NCBI GenBank assembly: GCA_963576735.1
Contig: OY755178.1
Coordinates: 11,470,001 to 11,534,000 of the forward strand
Source of the DNA: Bedellia somnulentella
Lineage: Eukaryota; Arthropoda; Insecta; Lepidoptera; Bedelliidae
Direction: 5' to 3'
Length of the DNA stretch: 64,000 nt
The notes below the pieces were generated by a model. It was not told the origin of the DNA. It did not search any database and was given only the letters and a program-made list of their open reading frames with translations. Each line of letters opens with the position of its first letter. Within the stretch, counting starts at the first letter, position 1. Positions 45,201 to 56,100 of the stretch are shown one piece after another. The translations under genes were made by a program, and so were the position numbers.

Positions 45201-48200
45201 CATTACTCGAAAGTTTGTACAGTTCATTAATTAATATTACATTTTCTGCTTTCCAGTCACTATTGGCTAAGTAGTCGTAAACTCTATTGGCTACAATCAT
45301 TCATCTTTGAGTGCCAGTAAATCACTATCTATTCTGTACTTAATAGAAAGAGGAAGGTTTGTTAGAAATAACGGAACTTTTTTTTTATGAATATTTCAGA
45401 ATTAACGTAGGCAATATATCATTACGCTAATTTTATTAAGGGTTGAGCATCGACCGGAAAATTCAAACTAAACCTTAGATATTTAAAAAATGAAACTATA
45501 GGTGTGTTTCTGGGGCGGTCCACTAGATTACAATATTATATGCAAAGTGGCGTGATGATACACTCTGGATATTATAATGTTACTCTAAGAACTCCAATCA
45601 TTGGCTTTTACATAAATGTTTATAAATAATAGCAATACATAAAAATTATATCTTTGAGTTAATTAGAAATTTATGTAGTTGAAAATATTTCTCAACTATG
45701 CTTCGCCATTTAACATTTCAAATTTATTATCTTCTTAGTATTTGGGCGTAATATTGGAGATTAAAATAATATGAAAATCTGATTATCTTTTCGCGAGAAT
45801 AAAATTAAGGAGACATGAGGCTCGCTGATACTTTCTTTAGAAGAACAAAAAGGCGGAACTTGTTATAAAATGAGAACAAGGGATTATTACCATTAAAATT
45901 TCGCAAAATATGTTATTTGTTTGTTGAGAGAGTTACTTCTGAGTAAAGCACTTTGGCCACAGTTGTTTATAAATGTGTATGTTTAATATTGTCTAAGGTT
46001 GGTCTATCACATCACTACCCAAACTCTTCTCATAGGTGTCGTACCGACAACTGATAGTTGGAAGAATATCATGTAAACGTTTTTAATCTTAGTATTTTCT
46101 AAGATTTTCACGATTGCACATTATAATTAAAACAACTATTGATTTTCGGATATTTTAATCGCGTGTTATGTCAGTCTTCCCGTGACCATGATAACTGAAA
46201 AGTTTTGGAAACGTTGGGCTTTGTGTGTGTGAAAACAAAGTAATAACACGCGATTAAAATATCCGAAAATTAATAGTTGTTTTTAATCTTTTTCCATTAT
46301 ATCTCTTTAATCGTTTCATATTACTAAAGTGACTGACACTTTCTGAAAAACTTTAACCACCCCTTTTTGGAATCGTAGTCATAAATAGACCTGAAATTAT
46401 TTTGTAGAAAATGGTAACTGTGCCCATATTAAGACTGCATTAATTTTCGATTATGGCGTTATATTAATTACTAGTGAACTAGTACTACTGAATACCCTTT
46501 ATGTTTACTAACGTTTGTATTGGTCTGTTAATCTTCCAAAGAAAATAAAATAAAACAATAAAATAAAATGTTGTCAGTGTAATGTCGGCTCAGAAAGGCA
46601 TTAGCCCATTACTTTCCATGGGTTTTGTACAAGGTGACTAAGGGATTTTGAAATTATTGTTTTACGATAAGAATGGTAACAAACTTTTAGGATTTATAGT
46701 TAGGCACACATTTTGTAGCATCAAAATTATCTCGATTGACAATCCATATTAATTCCTAATGTAGGATCATTAGAAGAGGCTACAAAGAAACCGCCAGTAC
46801 CAGCAGTCTACATATTAAAGTATAACAGATTTGTGGACAACATTCTTGAGAAGATGAACGACATCCTACGCAGCTCGTACGACCCAGTTAGCGTGAAACT
46901 ACAGCCTATTGATGCCAGCAAGAAAACCACTAAGCCTAAGAAACAGAAAACTAAAACAAAGAAAAGGTAAAATATAATAAGTATTTACAAATAGTTTATT
47001 TATAGAGGACCATGAACTGACCTACCACTTTATCTACTTTAAATATGTAATGTAAATCTACATCACTTTTTTTTAAGGAACTCAGAATATAGAACATTGT
47101 TGTTTTTGTATGTATGTATAACTAGTTTCTCTGAATAAATAAATTGAAACCTTTTAACTCAAGAGTGACTGCGATAGCGTGGTTGTCATATTGCTGCCTC
47201 ATACGGAAACTGGCTTACAGTAAATAATTTCGATCAGTTACTTGAAAAAAATTCAACTCCCAGTTAACAATACACTAATAATAGCCACACATGTTTTTTT
47301 TAGTAATTAAACTACTTTATCTATAGTGCTGTAGTATTTTGCCTCCTTTACACAGATCTATCTTATAGACTTTGACCTTTCGCCCTTTTCCATCGCTATA
47401 TAGAAGGTATTTCAGCTTACAGTAGATAGAAAAAACATAAAATAACCAATCGTTTAACATACAATCATACGCAATCTTTTCTTATAGGAAAACCACTCAC
47501 AAAAAGAAAAACTCAGCGCGTGCTGGCAACAAGAAACAAGAAATCATCCCATCAACCGAGCCAACGGTTCAAGACATCAAACAAATTACACCTGACCAAA
47601 TAACTGTAACAGAAGAAAACAAAATCAACGAGATGCCACAAAACGATTCCGCGATTCAATCGAGAGCAATCAAAGAGCCAAAAGCAAAACCAACAACGAA
47701 ACCAAAACCGGGGAAAGCTACACCTAAGCCAACAAAAGTTACCACAAAAGCCCCAAATAAGGTTAAAACCAAGAGTACAACAGCTAAACCTATTAAGAAC
47801 AAAACGAAGGCAACTCCTGAAAAGAGCAAACCGAGGGCTAAGGGAACTCTTTATGGTCTATCATCACTGAGAAGGACAGGGGATGTAGCTGTCAGCATTA
47901 TGGCTGATCATACCAGTGTGAAGAGCAATTTCGCTATTGGACCTTTGATTTTGAGGGTTGAAAAAGAGGTAATTATGAGTAATTATCAGCATATGTTTTA
48001 CACTGTATATTGTTGTAGAAGTAGTTATCATTTATCACAGGGTAGATGTCACTTTTAGTGTATCACGGGATTCACAGCGGTAGAGCTAAATTACCTTGCA
48101 CAATCACATTCTTGCAAGTGTAGGTTACTCATTCATGAATATTTATAGGCAGATTCTTTAAAAATAAACACAAGGAAATCTGCTCGATATAAGTTCTAAA

Positions 48201-50083
48201 TAAATAAAATTCCAACTCGAGTTCGAAGAAATTATAAATGTCATCAAAGACCAAGAATAACTATTCCATGTTCATTTATTTTTTGCAAAATCATAACCTT
48301 TACAGGCATTGTCTAATTTCTAACTACGTATCACATTAACATCTAATAATCACTCAAAAAAATCTTACATCTGTTTATAACTTAGAATATTACTATTAAT
48401 ACGTTGTCTGGAAGAGATAGCTTTAGAGACTTATCACTTCCATAATAATATCTGACTTCCAAATGTACTTCCATTTAATATTATGACAAACAATGATGAG
48501 TTTTCTATTCTAATATTAAGGTACACATTTCTGAATTTTGTGACCGAACACGACAACAAATTCACATTTTCTCCGATTTAACATGATGATGAAGCTCGTC
48601 TTAGCGCATTGTCGCATATCAAGTTAGTATAATGGCTCGTTCGACGAATCATATGAAAGTTGCCCGCAGCAGACCCCTGGACCCATAACCAATCCATTAA
48701 AGCTACGGACGTCGTAAAATAATGCACAACATAATAGTGTTTTGGTTGTTTAATGATTGTTTTATTCTAGGTTGGCCGAGGTGGTAAAAAAGAAGTTAAA
48801 TCAGCTACAGCGACTACCGCTGAAATGATGGGAAAACTGACTCTCAGGGTCAACAATCAAGGTGTGGCTACATTGCACTCTATTAGGGTCTTGCAACCTA
48901 AGCAGGTAAGAACATCTTGTCTAAAGTAAGATTTTAAGTATGTTATACAAGTTCAATAAACAAACAAAAAAATACAATTTGCGGCGCGGACTTCGGACAC
49001 CACGTTTTGTAATGGATACCAGGCCCCTATTTCACCAACATGACAATTGTCAGTGACATAATGTCGGTTGAAATATGTCAGTGACCGGTAACAACTGATA
49101 AGTTTGAGAAATATTTCGTATAGAAATACTTCTAAACATGACAGTTACAAGTTACAATACCAGACACAATTATGTTGTCAAACAAGGATGATTATTCCAA
49201 CTCAACATATTTGTAGATTTGTCGGAAATTATTGACATGAGATCGAGGCTGTGTCAGGCTAGCGTGAGGGCTAGCATGACAATTGTCGTATTTTTTAGTT
49301 ACAAAATGGCGCTCATAGTAGTGAGCGTGATTCTGATTTTGATGAATTTGCGTATAGGAGAATGTATAGAGAACAAATAAATTTCTCCTTGGACATAACT
49401 AAATTTGCGTTTAAGGAAAAAATTCGGATATGCAAACAAGTGTCGAATATTCAATAAATGAAATCGGTGCAGTTATAGTTTTTCTTGACAATTGTCTGAC
49501 TTGTCAGAGTGGTGAAATAGGCGCCTGGTTCTATCTTAGTACCAATATTTCATGGATCAGGTTTAAAAAAGGTACAGCTAGTTCAATGTTATCAAATATA
49601 CATTATAGATTTAACTTGCAAAGTGTTCCATATGAACTACACGTGTAATTTAAACATCTCCAATGTGTTTTCTTATTTAATAAAATATTTAACTTGACGA
49701 TGTCCATGGCCGAGTGGAGAGGTGACTAGCTTCTCGTTCCGGAGCTTGCGGGTTTGATCCCCGCTGAGAGCAACATATATGTGATGAGCATAAATGATTG
49801 TTTCTTGGTCTTGGATGTTATTTATACGTGTATTAAATCATATTAAATATATCGTTGAATTAGTATCCTAATAATACAAGTTTACGTAGTTTGGGGCTAA
49901 CTTGATCTTTGTATGATGTGTTCGTATATTTATAACTGTATTTATCTGCAGGTACGCGTAGACAGCAACCATGAAAGAACCAGAGAACTAGTTTGGCGTA
50001 GAAGTGCCCGAATTGCCCACGTGGTTTCAGAGAAATTGTTGACTGTCTCCAAACCTATGTTTACTCACACAACAGTTGCATAG
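39707..50083 (+). CDS. Secreted poly-Asp protein, long form (560 aa)
   Basis: Seven coding exons: 39707-39923, 41467-41559, 41676-42098, 46765-46966, 47488-47968, 48771-48905 and 49952-50083, all with GT-AG borders and compatible phases (1,1,1,2,0,0). Residues 1-20 form a signal peptide (MRSLYLLAALCCLVLSAYAS). Residues ~22-245 are Ala/Pro-rich with long Asp runs. Residues ~245-312 hold an unrecognised block (VYILKYNRFVDNILEKMNDI). Residues ~312-420 are a Lys/Pro/Thr-rich basic stretch. Residues ~425-560 are a compact domain beginning GTLYGLSSLRRTGDVAVSIM, unknown to me. It is probably exported; the acidic part could bind calcium or basic partners, which is inference from composition only. The long form needs the inner donor at 42098|GTGAGT; skipping exon 41676 also keeps frame. 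Confidence 0.75.
39924..41466 (+). other. Intron of acidic gene
   Basis: 1.5 kb, AT-rich. No repeat family copy recognised, unlike the other large introns. A GC-richer patch lies at 41130-41330. Confidence 0.6.
41467..41559 (+). CDS. Acidic gene exon: Asp/Glu run
   Basis: 93 bp, phase 1 to phase 1: a run of about 19 acidic residues, then YLERFFDDILG. Symmetric phase means it can be skipped without a frameshift. Acceptor TTCTTTACAG, donor GGCG|GTAAGT. Confidence 0.85.
41676..42235 (+). CDS. Acidic gene exon with two ends
   Basis: Acceptor CACCTCACAG. Encodes Ala/Pro/Glu-rich sequence and three Asp clusters separated by DIADALDPE and DLADALG motifs. At 42099 an inner GTGAGT donor (phase 1) allows joining to 46765. 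If unused, the frame runs to the stop at 42233. Confidence 0.8.
42468..42473 (+). terminator. Polyadenylation signal, short form
   Basis: AATAAA in ATTGGAAATAAATCTGTTGT, 235 bp after the short-form stop, followed by a T/G-rich stretch. Confidence 0.6.
42474..44502. other. Intron / intergenic stretch, no gene
   Basis: For long transcripts this is intron. 42990-43450 and 43700-43850 are GC-richer; near 43781 CATCCAAG|GTAAGAAT is an ideal donor and could end an alternative first exon, but no coding frame supports it. Confidence 0.4.
44503..44673 (-). repeat. SINE family B, 5' truncated
   Basis: (CATAA)n tail at the left, then TTCACGCCGTTTATCCCCGA through CCTATCGCCGTTTTGTACGA. In the intron of the acidic gene, antisense to it. 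Confidence 0.82.
44815..45075 (-). pseudogene. RTE-like LINE 3' fragment, TATG-type
   Basis: The minus strand carries GAGATCTATAGAGCTAAAGG, GATGGATGTAAGCGAAGCTA, GAGGTTTGCCAGGATCG and CTCTGCGTACCCCAATGGGA, then a CATG/TATG tail. Coding frame broken by deletions. Confidence 0.75.
45076..46124. other. Intron sequence, nothing recognised
   Basis: AT-rich intron of the long form; no element assigned. Confidence 0.45.
46125..46287. mobile_element. Palindromic MITE, ~160 bp
   Basis: The left arm AACAACTATTGATTTTCGGA, continuing TATTTTAATCGCGTGTTAT, is matched by the inverse arm at 46243-46281 with one or two differences. Both borders read into TTAA, which would suit a TTAA-targeting element, but the A/T-rich flanks make this weak. 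Confidence 0.7.
46573..46710 (+). repeat. Family A copy, shortened
   Basis: GTCAGTGTAATGTCGGCTCA, TTTCCATGGGTTTTGTACAA, GGTGACTAAGGGATTTTG, then TTTAGGATTTATAG. The middle third is deleted. It lies 55 bp before an exon of the acidic gene. Confidence 0.6.
46765..46966 (+). CDS. Acidic gene exon, long form only
   Basis: 202 bp, enters in phase 1 and leaves in phase 2. Reads SLEEATKKPPVPAVYILKYN, RFVDNILEKMNDILRSSYD and then Lys/Thr-rich sequence. Acceptor CCTAATGTAG, donor AAAAG|GTAAAA. The frame fits both 42098 and 41559 upstream, so the preceding acidic exon is optional. Confidence 0.75.
47488..47968 (+). CDS. Acidic gene exon: basic Lys/Pro/Thr region
   Basis: 481 bp, phase 2 to phase 0. 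Starts with KTTHKKKNSARAG, passes a Thr/Gln-rich stretch and repeated KPTTKPKPGK-type basic segments, then enters the C-terminal domain (GTLYGLSSLRRTGDVAVSIM, NFAIGPLILRVEKE). Acceptor TTTTCTTATAG, donor GAG|GTAATT. Confidence 0.8.
48771..48905 (+). CDS. Acidic gene exon: C-terminal domain part 2
   Basis: 135 bp, phase 0 both ends: VGRGGKKEVKSATATTAEMM, GKLTLRVNNQGVATLHSIRV and LQPKQ. Acceptor TTTTATTCTAG, donor CAG|GTAAGA. Clean codon structure, no repeat similarity. Confidence 0.82.
49019..49528 (+). mobile_element. PIF/Harbinger-like element with transposase remnant
   Basis: Inverted ends CCAGGCCCCTATTTCACCA and its partner TGGTGAAATAGGCGCCTGG (one difference). Inside, a short open stretch reads ERDSDFDEFAYRRMYREQIN, FSLDITKFAFKEKIRICKQ before a stop. 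This resembles the N-terminal region of Harbinger transposases (inference). At 510 bp it is an internally deleted, non-autonomous copy. No clean 3-bp duplication is visible. Confidence 0.6.
49697..49936 (+). repeat. SINE family C, full length
   Basis: tRNA-derived head with box A-like TGGCCGAGTGG and box B-like GGGTTTGATCCCC, then the family body and 3' end CTTGATCTTTGTATGATGTG, TTCGTATATTTATA. Sense to the host gene, just before its last coding exon. Confidence 0.82.
49952..50083 (+). CDS. Acidic gene last exon, stop
   Basis: VRVDSNHERTRELVWRRSAR, IAHVVSEKLLTVSKP and MFTHTTVA, then TAG at 50081-50083. The acceptor TTTATCTGCAG sits directly after a SINE C copy. Confidence 0.8.
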   Translation, partial: VRVDSNHERTRELVWRRSARIAHVVSEKLLTVSKPMFTHTTVA

Positions 50084-50372
50084 TCAGTAGGGAAATCCTT
50101 ATAATGATTTGTACTTTAATTGGTTAAGATTTTGTTGTGTATGGTTGGAAATATCTAAGCTTTAAATAATCAGATGAACTACTTTAAATCCCAAAATAGC
50201 AATTCCTTGACATGCAAGTACTATACTTTTAGGATCTATAATATTTTTTCAGGAAATATTTTATCTGTACAATAATCGAATGTTACAACATATTATATTA
50301 GTCAGTGACTGCATTTATTATCAAGAGAGTAATTAAGGTTGGATTTGCATTTATTAGACATAGGGTTAATTT

Positions 50373-50378
50373 AATAAA
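50373..50378 (+). terminator. Polyadenylation signal, long form
   Basis: AATAAA 290 bp after the long-form stop in GTTAATTTAATAAAATATAA; a second candidate lies near 50714. Confidence 0.5.
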
Positions 50379-52895
50379 ATATAATTTTATGTTCATGCTT
50401 TTCTTTTTTATAATCCTCCGTTAAAAATAATAATATATATTTTAAAATAATACGGATATAAATCACGACATTCAGAAGTTGATAGTTAAAATTTTGAGAC
50501 CAGTTTGGATTGAAGATTTTAATCCCTCGATATTGTATATTTAATCCGCAACATTTTCCTGTATGAAACTATATTTGCAAGTCTTTTAAATTCGTGCGAA
50601 GAAAGCATTGGTTTAAAGGTAAAGAAAAAATATACTCTGCTGTTACACTGGTGGAACAACGCGGTATCCCAACACAAGGAGTCCTACATCTAATTTATAT
50701 TTTTTTGTAGACAAATAAAAGTTAGAACATTGAATCAACCGTTCAGAGTGTAGGAAAAATTTATTTTTAAAATTAAATTTTTGTGGAATTCATTTAGCAA
50801 TTCTTGTACTGAAATACGTTTGCTTTCTGCTCTATTTAGTTAAATTCTCTATGTGGTTTACTAACTGTATAATGTGGCGAATCCATCTCACCCACTTTTT
50901 GTAATGCACTACAAAATTGTTATGTCTAAGAGGAGATCTCTTATAGTTCCTCAAAGAAGTTAAATGCCAAATATCTATCTATATATATATATATAGTATC
51001 TGTTAGTCAACCAATATCGTAAAAACAACTTATGTGGAAACAGACAAGACACGTAAGCCACATTAGCAATGGCCGTTGGGCGTAAAGGTTACAGAGTGAC
51101 TAGTTTGCGACGATTTGTTGAAGGGTTCATATGCAGATAACATAAGAAATATTTCTACAAGGAAGCAGTAGCTATTTTTTAGCTAAAATAACGGTCATAA
51201 GTGGGTACTCTTAACACCAGATGACAAAAAGTTACGTGTTATCTTTAAGATAAGATGTACTTCTGCCAAACTTCATCAGATCCACGCACATAATAGAGGA
51301 CTCACGCGTACAAAAGGGGCATCTCTCTCATATCCTGCATGGAGCAATCAAATCATTTCTTATTATAAGTATAAATTCAAGTTAGAAGTTGGTACGCAGT
51401 GGGATACTAGCCGCTATATTTTTGCTGTTCCCAAATTCATATAATGGTGTTAGTTTTAGTTATGTTTAAGGATAGCAGCCATCGTAAGGAAACCCACATG
51501 GCTAAGTTGTACTTAGTCATGTGACAGTGTATTCGTACAAAACGGTGATAGGCCTGCCCCTTTCACTTGAGTACACTCTCCAATCAAAACGTGGGTACTT
51601 TGAACATCAGGTGAAGGCTTGAGTATTGAGTTAAAGGATGAAATAGGAAATGGCACTTGGACTTAAAAAAAACAATTTAATCATATGATTGTCACATTAG
51701 TAAAACCAATTATAATAATAAACGTTTGAACGAGCTACAAATGAATAAAGATTCTAACAAATTAGTAACGTATATCAAGTGTAGGTGTACAAAACTAAAG
51801 GATACAATTTAAGATGAAATCGGAATTAACATTTACGTATCATAGGTTAACTGAATTATCACTGTTCAAATTCTATTGAAATCACTGTTTCCTTAGACTA
51901 ATATTAAAACTTCGAAGTGGTAATATTTTGTTACGCAAAATAAGTAGTAGTTAAGTACTTTTATGTATAATATTTCTAAAACTTATAAGAAAACATGAAA
52001 CAATGTAAAGCTAAGGGCATACATTTTTATTCATTAGATGGCTATGTTTGATTGCTTGAGCAAACTTACATATTTTTAAAAACATACTTTATTGGCTTAA
52101 AAGACGAAAAAATATTTTGTTTATTAATAAGTAGATTACTGTGTTACTTAGTATCAAAACGTGTACATTACATTGATTTTACATTCTACAGCACAAAAGT
52201 GCATTCAGATCTTTGGCTCTACATTCACTGATAATAAAATACATCAAGGTACATTTTGTTCTAAACACTAAACTAAATATCTATAAGGAAACTGCTTTAA
52301 GCATTGATGTAGTAAAAATAAAATCATTTTATTGAAAATAATTATAAAATATGTGTTTTATACATTCAGAATGTACATTATTATAAACTAAACTGTTCAA
52401 AAGAACATTTTCAGCTTATCATTTAATTAACTCAGGGTCTTTTTATAAAGTTATTAAAACCGCTAACTTCTTTTAATTTCATTTACAGTTGGTAAAGGAT
52501 TTCTCTAAGTGTTGTTGAGTGCACTACTCAGTACTTGGGTAAGAACTGTGAATTATTTTCATCCCATAAATACAAAACTATAATATGAAGGCTATGGTAT
52601 CTTTAGAACAGGATAAAATAACCAAGTATCCAAGTACAGGATAAAATCGTTAATAATTTTATCTTATAGTAAAAATATATTTTTTGCTATTGCTGTCCAA
52701 ATGCAAACACTTAAAACTCTTAAGATTCTGTCAAGAAGTCTGTCAATACTTTTTGAAGAAATTATTCATAACGGATATTTATAAGAGCACTGGGTTCTGA
52801 CTGTCTTACTGAAGTTATGATAAATTGATATATAATACACATACTATATATTCTATTAAGATCATAAATTCGACAGGAAGTAGTGTGATTACTAT
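50379..52895. other. Spacer between converging genes
   Basis: No gene. SINE B pieces lie at 51198-51293 (GTGGGTACTCTTAACACCAG) and 51484-51617 (ACCCACATGGCTAAGTTGTA through AAACGTGGGTACTTTG), both plus orientation. The rest is AT-rich. Confidence 0.55.
51484..51617 (+). repeat. SINE family B fragment
   Basis: Body only: CATGGCTAAGTTGTACTTAG, GATAGGCCTGCCCCTTTCAC and ATCAAAACGTGGGTACTTTG. Confidence 0.75.
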
Positions 52896-52901
52896 TTTAA
52901 T
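52896..52901 (-). terminator. Polyadenylation signal of SLC26 gene (candidate)
   Basis: ATTAAA on the minus strand, ~70 bp after the stop codon; the common variant hexamer. Other A/T-rich candidates lie further on. Confidence 0.35.
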
Positions 52902-52968
52902 ACAATCAAGCAGTAATACTACCTAGACATGGTCTCTTAATCATAACTGGATCTACATCTACATTTTA

Positions 52969-53162
52969 TCACATATCACTAACTTTACTTGTACATAAAC
53001 TGCTTAATTCATTACTATGTAACGTTCTCACATTTGGACTGTCCGGTACAACAACTTCTATCACTTCTTCTAGTTGCAAAGAATTGTATGACGGCGGAGG
53101 AGTTATGTTCTTTGAACTATTTCTTCCGTTTAGTAGCGGCATTGCATACTGGTTTGTTAGTT
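52969..53162 (-). CDS. SLC26 terminal exon
   Basis: Enters in phase 1: [39 protein letters not shown] and a Ser-rich cytosolic tail ending SKVSDM, then TGA. Acceptor CTCTTTTTCAG. The tail is poorly conserved in the family, so the exon is assigned mainly on frame, phase and position. Confidence 0.75.
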
Positions 53163-56100
53163 CTGAAAAAGAGGTTAGAAATATTGTTTAACTACAAGGA
53201 ATGAGCTATGGGGGAACATTTATTTATCAAGATAGTATATGAACTGACGTAATGGAAGACTGAGTTATATTGAGTCATGTGATACTGTAATAGTATATAG
53301 AAGCCACAGATTTCCCTTTTATTATGAGGACACACTGTTTAAGCAAAATGAGGGAACTCTGAACATAAGTTCCCAAAAATATCTCGTGATTTTCGAAAGT
53401 TTAGTACCTCTGCCATGCCTTCGGGGATTCATAAAATTATGTAACGATAAATAGATATGAAATAAAACATTCACTGACTAATTATGATTGTCGATGTCTA
53501 ATTACCTGTAAGGAGGCTTTCTCTCTTCGCCAACAAACTTATTGATAGTGCTCATAGCTATATGTATGTATTTAGTGTGTAATTATAATTCAATAACAAT
53601 TTACCTTGTAAATTATTATCCAAATCTGCCGCAGCTCTGACCACGACGACACTAGAGCCAGCCCCAGTGAAAACGGAGGCGACACTTTCTCTCGTCGCCA
53701 ACAAACTTATTGAAAGGGCTCATAGCTGTATATATGTGTTTAGTGTGTAATTATAATTGAATAACAAATTACCTTGTAAAGTATTATCCAAATCTGCCGC
53801 AGCTCTGACCACAACGACACTAGAACCAGCCCCAGTAAAAACGGAGGCGACACTTTCTCTCGTCGCTAATAGTACTAAGGGCTGGCCGCGTGATGACAAA
53901 CTATTTGATAGGGCGCATAAGCCTTTGGCTGCTGTGAAATCAGCACCTGAAAATAATAACGTATTAGATATAATATCAACCAACAGGGAGATATTAGATT
54001 ATAGACAAAGCCTATCATATCAATTTAACTGTAATTTTAAGATGAGAAGTTCAAGGTAATCGATACTTTTTAGGGAGTTTTATAGTATATTATATTAAAA
54101 AGTTCATAATTTTTTTCATTCACATCTGAAATTAAATATTTTCATATCTCTCCTCTCTATAATTATTTCCTGTCTGTTTCTCACCTAACACATATCTGCA
54201 ATCCCGAACGACGGGCATACTACACCCCCCTTGTTTCTTGGCCGCTCTATCCACGAACTGTCTGATGTAGTCCCGGGAAAGTACAGACGCACTAGGCCAA
54301 TTTTATTTCATTTATCTCCCATGTGAAGTGTCCGCTTAGAATACCTGTACCCCATTTCTTACTAGGAGGCAACTTCGGACATTGTGGTTTTTTAAGTGAT
54401 TTTTGGACAATGCGGTTTGAGACCTATCATGGAATACTTAGTTTTTACCATCTTTTTCCAGCCAACTTCCGAAAGTGGCTTAAGACATTATTATTCCGAA
54501 GCTCTGTCTACCCCTTATAGAGTTTTATAGCAGTGAGTATTTGTATGTAATCTCCCCTCTCTACCAGTATTTTCTATCTTTCTCACCTAACACATATCGG
54601 CAATCCAGAACCACGGGCATACTACACCCGCCTTGTTTCTTGGCAGCTCTCTCCACGAACTGTCTGATGTATTCCACTCCCGGGAAGTATAGACTGTTGC
54701 CTACTGTTATTAGTAAGTAGTTGAAACCGCTTGCACTCTGTAAAAATATAATGATTATTTTAACAATGTTGTGAAATGGGAAGAAAATTAAGACTTTGTA
54801 TAGAAGGTTGGTGAATGCGTGGGAAGTGAAATAAGAGCAGTATCAAACGAAATGGCGATCAATAAAATCTGCCAGCCATTATCGAATTAATGGTAGAATG
54901 TAAATATTATAAGACACAGTAGATATTCGTGTTCCTCAAAAGAGTTTCTTGCTTCCCATAATTAACTTCAAGGAGAGATGGAAATTTTACAAAATTAATA
55001 GATACAAAAACGTAGAAGACGTAAAATAGCGTTGACAGGGTATTCATAACAAATATGTAAGGGAAGGTTTTCCTTCGCGTGAATATTAATAACAATAACT
55101 TATATCAATAATGCAAGCGGTTGCAACCTCTAGTCGACGAATGAAACGAGAACACACGCGCAACAAAGCTACTACTCGATATAATATAGTATTGTTTATA
55201 TATTACAGTGATAATAATTATAAAAATATTTTTTTAAATTTTATGTTTGGTGTGCAAAAAATGATTTTCCTATTTTATATATTAAAAAAAGGCAGATTAT
55301 CTCACCGTAGTGACCTCAGCGTCCATCTGCGGCCTAGCACTGGGGTACAACAGCAACAGTACGTTATAAGCGACCCCAGCCAATATTCCAAGTTCTACGC
55401 CGACCACAAGACATAAGGCGAATGTCACGAAAGCTGCTACTAAATATAATAGTATAAATATAATAAATAGCAGAGTATCTCACCGTAGTGACCTCAGCGT
55501 CCATCTGCGGCCTAGCACTGGGGTACAACAGCAACAGTACGTTAACAGCAACCCCAGCCAATATTCCGAGTTCTACGCCAACCACAAGACATAAGGCGAA
55601 TGTCGCGAAAGCTGGGACTAAGTCGGCTCTTCGTGAACGCCACATCGGTTTAACTACCTGTAATAGAGGTAAAATAGATTCTTTAAGTATAGGTTTCAAA
55701 AGAAAATAATTATTCTGGTTTATTGACATGTTGAGGTCAAAGTATTTGTTGAGCCAGAGATGAGGTAAAAGATATGTTCCTTGCGGTAACATTTCGAATA
55801 TTCGAATATTTTAAATCCGAATTTCAACATTCAGAAAACGGTTCACAGAATTTACGTATCACAGCTGCTTTATTTTCCACAACTTCATTAGTACATAAAT
55901 ACATTTTCTAGAAGTATCACTTCCCAGAAAAACTAAAACCAGATTATTAAAATGATTTTTTTGCTTTTACCAACTATATCTTTTACTATAATCTCATTAT
56001 TCCAAAGGTTTGTGGGAACAGCAAAGATATACTGGCCAGTACACCCTGCTGTGTACCAACTTATAATTTGTATCTATGCTTAACTCGAAAAACATTTACA

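Larger units (their letters stand above)
48906..49951 (+). other. Intron filled by a DNA transposon and a SINE
   Basis: Contains a PIF/Harbinger-like element (49019-49528) and a SINE C copy (49697-49936) that reaches to within about 15 bp of the acceptor AG at 49950-49951. Confidence 0.7.

Noticed and set aside
55291..55440. Mutually exclusive alternative exon of SLC26
   Set aside because: The first 14 codons are missing, and no AG gives the phase 0 required after exon 58038-58150, so it would shift frame or drop membrane residues.
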